Shown here: positions 12,823 through 17,268 of the stretch, one piece after another | Position numbering within the stretch: position 1 is the first letter of the stretch | Layout of the letters: each line of letters opens with the position of its first letter | Assembly: GCA_023415915.1 (NCBI GenBank) | Contig: JAEZIZ010000131.1 | Coordinates: 1 to 17,268, forward strand | Direction of reading: 5' to 3' | From: Bacillota bacterium | GTDB lineage: Bacteria > Bacillota > Clostridia > Christensenellales > SZUA-584 | DNA: 17,268 bases | The notes under the pieces: model-generated | What the model saw: the letters and a program-made list of their open reading frames with translations, nothing else | What the model was told of the DNA's origin: nothing | Database searches by the model: none | Program-made: the position numbers and the translations under genes

Positions 12823-14253
12823 CTAAGGAAGCAGATCGGAAGGGTCGGAAATACCGGCCGATCCCAGCGTATTCATAGCGTTTGAAGCGTCGGTTATATT
12901 AGCGTTGTCCGTATCGACTTTGAATTTATCTACTACCCTTTCAGACGGCTTGCCGAATTTAAGCGATGTTTCGTATGTTACGCTTATGTTCCCTAAGCCC
13001 GGTATGGTTACTGTTACCTCCCCGCTTGCATCGTCGCCTTTTTTCTGCTCGCTTCCCTTAATCGAGAGAGTCTCTTCTCCGGCGGTTATATCCGCGCTGT
13101 ACTCTATGCCTTGCGCCGTCTTCCCGAAGTTTATTGTACCCGAAGCCACTTCGGTTCCCGCGGCCGCGACTGAAAAATCTATCTTTGTCTTATCTCCGGC
13201 TTTCTCGTAGCCGTAATATAAAACATAATCGCTGCTGCCGTCGTCAAACATTATTGTAAGCGAAGCGGGCGCCGCGTTCCTGTACTGTATTTCCAATATT
13301 ATCTTAAAGTTCAACTCGCTCTTTTGCTCTTCCAGCGCGCTTGCCGCCATATCCAACGCGGAGATTATATCAGCTTGCATTCCCGACACCGATTTTGTAT
13401 AGTCCTCGAGGTCACGGAGCAGCTGCTTGTCGTTTTCCAGCTTTTCAGTGAAGTTATTAAGCGTCTGTATAACATCGTCTATATCAAGCGTAAGCCTCGC
13501 GCTGTCGCCTGCTCTTTTAAAGCACCTCTCGTCGATGCTGTTGACAAATATCTCCGCTACCCTGCCGAAGTCAACGTTGACCGTAGTCTGCGGTTTCGTA
13601 TAACCTTCAATCAGCGCATTTATCCTTTGCTCGAGCGTCATGCTTTTTGACATGTCAGCTTCCGTATCAAACCGTATGCCGCTCGTAATGCCGCCGGACT
13701 CGGAATACAGCACATTTTCGAGCAGCAGCACAGTCGCTGCCTGCCCGCCCTGCTCAAGCCGCAGCCCGAACGACTCCAAATCGTACGCCGCCTGTATAGA
13801 AGCATCGCTCTGCTGCCCTTCGATTGCCGTGGTCATATCCATGCCTATCTCAAACGGTTCTTTTGCGAGCCTTGCAAACGTATCGCCGCCTATCCCAGAG
13901 AACGAACCGGTGAATACTTTGAAGCTGTCGTTAATAAACCTTGTCTGCATAGTGTTGCCCGCAAACGGCCAGTTAGCGCCGCCTCCCGCAGGGAACACCA
14001 CAAACAGCAGCACAGCCGCTATCGCAAGAACGGCGGCAACTGCCGCGATAATCCAAATAACCGCTTTTGACTTCTTCTTTGGGGGCTGTCCGTAAGGAGG
14101 CCGGCCGTTTTGCTGGGCAGGCTGCACGTATGGCTGTTGGTATATAGGCTGAGCCGCAAACTGCGAAGGCCTCGCGGCCTCTATTTTCTCTCCGCACGCG
14201 CTGCAAAACGATTCTCCCGCATTTACAGGCGCTCCGCATTTTCTACAAAACAT
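12823..14253 (-). CDS. Zinc-ribbon, single-TM protein, paralogue without the binding-protein domain
   Basis: This 476-residue paralogue has the layout of the protein encoded downstream: zinc ribbon (C3, C6, C17, C20), Pro/Gln linker (21-58), basic PKKKSK (58-63), membrane helix (about 65-88) and the same unrecognised extracytoplasmic domain (about 98-460). Conserved landmarks include GNT.QT.FIND..KVF.G.FSG, EPF.I, LLLE..L..ESG, E.FVNSI...CFK, TL..F..KL..DK and KFG/KFS..N near the end. It stops (TAG) at DPSDLLP, where the paralogue continues into its linker and binding-protein domain. The ATG at 14253 has GGAGGG 8 nt upstream; a GTG 15 nt earlier lies inside the RBS and is rejected as start. 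Function is unknown; the arrangement suggests tandem duplication with gain or loss of a sensor domain. Confidence 0.85.
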   Translation of the reverse strand: MFCRKCGAPVNAGESFCSACGEKIEAARPSQFAAQPIYQQPYVQPAQQNGRPPYGQPPKKKSKAVIWIIAAVAAVLAIAAVLLFVVFPAGGGANWPFAGNTMQTRFINDSFKVFTGSFSGIGGDTFARLAKEPFEIGMDMTTAIEGQQSDASIQAAYDLESFGLRLEQGGQAATVLLLENVLYSESGGITSGIRFDTEADMSKSMTLEQRINALIEGYTKPQTTVNVDFGRVAEIFVNSIDERCFKRAGDSARLTLDIDDVIQTLNNFTEKLENDKQLLRDLEDYTKSVSGMQADIISALDMAASALEEQKSELNFKIILEIQYRNAAPASLTIMFDDGSSDYVLYYGYEKAGDKTKIDFSVAAAGTEVASGTINFGKTAQGIEYSADITAGEETLSIKGSEQKKGDDASGEVTVTIPGLGNISVTYETSLKFGKPSERVVDKFKVDTDNANITDASNAMNTLGSAGISDPSDLLP

Positions 14254-14294
14254 CTTTATACCCTCCACATAATAAAATGCGATATTCCGCCATA

Positions 14295-14323
14295 CATATT
14301 ATGCCTGTGTATACCATAATATG
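14295..14323. promoter_or_regulatory. Two CATAATATG-type palindromes, 20 bp apart, candidate operator pair
   Basis: CATATTATG (14295-14303) and its reverse complement CATAATATG (14315-14323) are centred exactly 20 bp apart, about two helical turns, the second overlapping the -10 box. The same 9-mer overlaps the -10 of the paralogous gene. Part of the match follows from the shared TATTAT hexamer, so confidence is limited. Confidence 0.35.
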
Positions 14324-14344
14324 TGATACGGAATGCAAAGTCAA
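14316..14344 (-). promoter_or_regulatory. Sigma-A-type promoter of the shorter zinc-ribbon gene
   Basis: The minus strand carries TTGACT (14339-14344), a 17-bp spacer and TATTAT (14316-14321), the same hexamers and spacing as the paralogue's promoter. Confidence 0.75.
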
Positions 14345-14380
14345 TCGCAGTGATTTTCCATGTATTACGCGCGGCAGGCA

Positions 14381-14411
14381 AAACAAAAGAGAGGCCCAAA
14401 AGCCTCTCTTT
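14381..14411 (-). terminator. Intrinsic terminator of tuf
   Basis: A 10-bp stem AAAGAGAGGC/GCCTCTCTTT (14402-14411 with 14386-14395, 6-nt loop) is followed on the minus strand by TGTTTTG. It begins 13 nt past the tuf stop. Confidence 0.93.
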
Positions 14412-14424
14412 AATGTTGCTTAGA

Positions 14425-15636
14425 TTATTCGATAACGCTGGTAACGACGCCGGAGCCAACGGTCCTGCCGCCCTCGCGGATAGCGAAGCGCAGGCCTTCC
14501 TCAATGGCGATAGGAGTTATAAGCTTTATCTCCATCGTTATGTTGTCGCCAGGCATGACCATCTCGGTGCCTTCCGGAAGCGTGATGCTGCCCGTAACGT
14601 CCGTCGTTCTGAAATAGAACTGCGGCCTGTAACCGTTGAAGAACGGAGTGTGGCGTCCGCCCTCTTCTTTCTTAAGCACGTAGACCTGGCCTTTGTAATG
14701 CGTATGCGGCTTGATGGAGCCCTTCTTCGCAAGAACCTGTCCGCGCTCTATCTCGTTCCTCTGAACGCCGCGCAGCAGCAGACCTACGTTATCGCCCGCT
14801 ATAGCCTGGTCGAGTATCTTCCTGAACATCTCGACGCCGGTTACAACGACGTCTCTCGTCTCATCCGTCATACCGACTATCTCGACCGTGTCGCCAACCT
14901 TGATCTGTCCTCTTTCAATTCTGCCGGTAGCGACCGTGCCGCGTCCGGTGATGGAGAACACGTCTTCAACAGGCATAAGGAACGGCTTGTCAACGTCTCT
15001 TTCCGGAGTCGGAATATAGGTGTCGACAGCGTCCATCAGTTCGAACAGGAACTGGCACTCGGGAGTGTCCTTCGCTTGCTTGCCTGCCATCAGGGCTTCC
15101 ATTGCCTGCAGCGCGCTTCCCTTTATTACAGGGATATCGTCGCCCGGGAATTCGTAGGACGAAAGCAGGTCTCTTACTTCCATCTCGACGAGTTCCAAAA
15201 GTTCGGGGTCGTCAACCTGGTCGACTTTGTTAAGGAACACTACGATGTAGGGAACGTTAACCTGACGGGCAAGCAGTATATGCTCGCGAGTCTGAGGCAT
15301 GGGGCCGTCAGCCGCGGAAACAACGAGTATCGCGCCGTCCATCTGTGCCGCGCCGGTGATCATGTTCTTTACGTAGTCGGCGTGGCCCGGGCAGTCAACG
15401 TGCGCATAATGGCGATTCTCTGTCTCGTACTCGACGTGAGCCGTGTTAATCGTTATGCCTCTCTCTTTTTCTTCGGGCGCCTTGTCGATTTCGTCATATT
15501 TCATGACCTTTGCCTGGCCGCTCTGAGCCAGAGCCATCGTTATAGCTGCCGTAAGCGTTGTCTTACCGTGGTCAACGTGACCAATAGTTCCAATGTTTAC
15601 GTGTGGTTTGGTTCTTTCAAACTTAGCTTTTGCCAT
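14425..15636 (-). CDS. tuf: Elongation factor Tu
   Basis: EF-Tu is the GTPase that delivers aminoacyl-tRNA to the ribosome. Its 403 residues begin MAKAKFERTKPHVNIGTIGH. G-motifs present: G1 GHVDHGKT (19-26), G3 DCPGH and G4 NKVD. The three-domain family sequence is complete through GSGVVTSVIE, stop TAA. AGGAGG lies 8 nt before the ATG. It is downstream of fusA, the usual str-operon order, and ends at a strong terminator. By hand count about 12 of 29 Ile codons are ATA, which is unusual for such a highly expressed gene and suggests ATA is well served by tRNA here. Confidence 0.99.
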   Translation of the reverse strand: MAKAKFERTKPHVNIGTIGHVDHGKTTLTAAITMALAQSGQAKVMKYDEIDKAPEEKERGITINTAHVEYETENRHYAHVDCPGHADYVKNMITGAAQMDGAILVVSAADGPMPQTREHILLARQVNVPYIVVFLNKVDQVDDPELLELVEMEVRDLLSSYEFPGDDIPVIKGSALQAMEALMAGKQAKDTPECQFLFELMDAVDTYIPTPERDVDKPFLMPVEDVFSITGRGTVATGRIERGQIKVGDTVEIVGMTDETRDVVVTGVEMFRKILDQAIAGDNVGLLLRGVQRNEIERGQVLAKKGSIKPHTHYKGQVYVLKKEEGGRHTPFFNGYRPQFYFRTTDVTGSITLPEGTEMVMPGDNITMEIKLITPIAIEEGLRFAIREGGRTVGSGVVTSVIE

Positions 15637-15661
15637 TGTTTTTTCCTCCTAAACAATCTGG

Positions 15662-15690
15662 TTCATAGTTTATATTTTGAACGGCTTCAA
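15662..15690 (-). promoter_or_regulatory. Possible promoter for tuf
   Basis: In the 132-nt gap between fusA and tuf the minus strand carries TTGAAG (15685-15690), a 17-bp spacer and TATGAA (15662-15667). The boxes are weaker than the other promoters here; tuf may also be read through from fusA, as no terminator is evident in the gap. Confidence 0.35.
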
Positions 15691-15768
15691 CAGTGCTGCG
15701 CACCGTATGATCCAATTTCTAAAATATTACTCCCCCTTAACAGCTCCTGGCTTTCGGGGTAACCTTTA

Positions 15769-17268
15769 CTAGCCCGTGATCTTTTCAGCTATCGACTTAG
15801 GCACTTCACTGTAATGCGAGAACTGCATAGTAAACGTGCCCCTGCCTTGCGTGCGGCTCCTAAGATCCGTAGCGTATCCGAACATCTCCGCCAGCGGCGT
15901 CGCCGCGCGTATCACCTGCGCGCCTCCCCGCAGCTCCGTACCCTCTATCCGTCCGCGGCGGGCGTTAAGGTTGCCCATTACGTCGCCTAAGTATTCGTCA
16001 GGCACGTTCACCTCCACCGACATTATGGGCTCAAGCAGCACAGGCGAAGCCTTACTCATAGCTTCCTTAAAAGCCATGGATCCCGCTATCTTGAAAGCTA
16101 TCTCCGATGAGTCCACCTCATGGTACGACCCGTCTACAAGCGTCGCCCTGAAGTCCATTACCTCAAACCCGGCGAGCACGCCGTTCTTAGCCGCTTCCTG
16201 TATGCCTTCGTTGATGCTGGGTATGAACTCCTTGGGTATTACCCCTCCGACTATCTTGTCTACAAATTCGTACCCCGCGCCCGGCTCGAGCGGCTCAACT
16301 TCAATGACGACATGGCCGTACTGTCCGTGACCGCCCGTCTGCCTCTTATAGATGCCCGTAGCCGTCACAGACTTCGTTATCGTCTCACGATAAGACACCT
16401 GCGGTTTTCCGACCTTTGCCTCCACCTTGTATTCGCGCATCATCCGGTCGACTATTATCTCCAGATGAAGCTCGCCCATGCCCGCGATTATCGTCTGCCC
16501 CGTCTCAACGTTCGTGTACGCCTTGAAAGTCGGGTCCTCTTCCGAAAGCCTCTGCAGCGCGATTGTCATCTTCTCCTGGCCGGCCTTTGTCTTGGGCTCT
16601 ATGGCCACTTCTATGACGGGCTTGGGAAACTCCATAGTCTCGAGTATAATTGTGTGCTTGTCGTCGCACAGCGTGTCGCCCGTCGTTATCTGTTTGAATC
16701 CGGCTATCGCAGCTATGTCGCCCGCATGAACTTCATCTATCTCCTCACGGGCGTTAGCGTGCATCTGCACTAGCCGGGCAATCCTCTCGCGCTTGTCCTT
16801 TGTCGAGTTGTAAGTGTAAGAGCCCGTTTTAAGCGTACCCGAATACACTCTGATGAATGCGAGCTTCCCTACGAAGGGATCGGCCATAATCTTGAATGCC
16901 AGAGCCGAAAACGGTTCGTCGTCGCCCGCCTTCCTCACTTCCTCCTCACCGCGGAGATTTTTGCCCGTGATGGGGGGGATATCAAGCGGCGACGGCAGGA
17001 AATCGACTATCGCGTCCAAAAGCGGCTGCACGCCCTTGTTGCGGTACGACGAGCCGCATGTCACCGGAACGATATCCAGCGCTATTGTCGCCTTGCGTAT
17101 AGCGGCGATAAGCTCGTCCCGGCTTATTTCGGCGCCCTCAAAGTACTTCTAAAGCAGCGTGTCGTCGTACTCCGCGACAGACTCAATGAGCTTCTCGCGG
17201 TACTCGGCGGCCAGCTCTTTCATATCGTCGGGTATATCTTTTCTTACGACATTCACGCCCATCTCGTC
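15769..17268 (-). CDS. fusA: Elongation factor G, 5'-partial, with an in-frame amber codon
   Basis: EF-G is the GTPase that drives ribosomal translocation. The window holds about 500 codons from within the G domain (DEMGVNVVRKDIPDDMKELA) to the C-terminus. The frame is unbroken except for TAG at 17149-17151, where the sequence reads DDTLL-stop-KYFEG. Relatives have Glu or Met at this point (L-M-E-K-Y-L in E. coli), so a single GAG-to-TAG change explains it. Downstream everything is normal: VTCGSSYRNKGVQPLLDAI, GMGELHLEI, RQTGGHGQYGHV, MGNLNARRGRIEG and the end IAEKITG, followed by TAG TAA. Other genes here (mfd, pfkA, the shorter zinc-ribbon gene) also end in TAG, so TAG is a stop codon in this genome. 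tuf follows after 132 nt. The true start is beyond the right edge. Confidence 0.93.

Noticed and set aside
14254..14268. GTG at 14268 as start of the shorter zinc-ribbon gene
   Set aside because: This GTG lies within the GTGGAGGG ribosome binding site of the ATG at 14253.
14323..15762. A 479-codon open frame on the plus strand antisense to tuf
   Set aside because: It is a mirror of the strongly biased codon pattern of tuf, shows no domain, and runs across the tuf terminator, RBS and intergenic gap. Other plus-strand frames opposite mfd, glmU, pfkA and fusA were dismissed for the same reason.
15769..17064. A complete shorter EF-G starting at the GTG at 17062-17064
   Set aside because: The protein would begin in the middle of the G domain at VTCGSS, without nucleotide-binding motifs, while the frame upstream continues as conserved EF-G.
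17149..17151. Genome-wide recoding of TAG as sense
   Set aside because: mfd, pfkA, the shorter zinc-ribbon gene and fusA itself all end with TAG at the natural C-terminus. Readthrough of pfkA would run through its terminator.
1..17268. CRISPR arrays, insertion sequences, rRNA genes or replication origins
   Set aside because: No regularly spaced repeats, transposase motifs, rRNA-like sequence or DnaA-box cluster was seen on reading through the window.

Overview
The window looks like a chromosomal segment of a moderately GC-rich Firmicute, probably class Clostridia. The evidence is the gene set and order (fusA-tuf; glmU-pth-mfd-parvulin lipoprotein), sigma-A-type promoters with 17-bp spacers, GGAGG ribosome binding sites, a FosX-type fosfomycin hydrolase and U-rich intrinsic terminators. 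I cannot name a genus. Except for a recombinase fragment at the left edge, every gene reads on the minus strand, so transcription runs from high to low coordinates.

In transcription order from the right: a 5'-partial fusA (EF-G) carries an in-frame amber codon at 17149-17151, then tuf (EF-Tu) with its own terminator. Next come two paralogous membrane proteins (14253-12823 and 12469-10184). Each has a cytoplasmic four-cysteine zinc ribbon, a Pro/Gln linker, one membrane helix and a shared, unrecognised extracytoplasmic domain. The second also carries a sugar-binding-protein-like (RbsB/LacI type) domain at its C-terminus. Both genes have near-identical promoters (TTGACT-17-TATTAT) and their own terminators, so they are two co-styled single-gene units. 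pfkA follows as a further single-gene unit, then fosX, which is AT-richer and looks acquired.

A strong promoter at 8292-8320 then drives an operon of cell-wall precursor, tRNA-recycling and DNA-repair genes: glmU, a HAD phosphatase (overlapping by 4 nt), pth (overlapping the HAD gene by 76 nt), mfd (8-nt gap) and a parvulin-like lipoprotein. The lipoprotein has an extra promoter inside the end of mfd. In Bacillus and many clostridia this cluster is glmU-prs-pth-mfd; here the HAD gene occupies the prs position. A tRNA-Ser(CGA) with its own terminator follows, facing the 3' end of a large serine recombinase that marks the edge of an integrated element extending beyond the left end of the window.

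The two items most worth attention are the zinc-ribbon/membrane/periplasmic-binding-protein architecture, a candidate undescribed one-component surface sensor or envelope system, and the nonsense codon in fusA, which is either a sequence error or a biologically important event.
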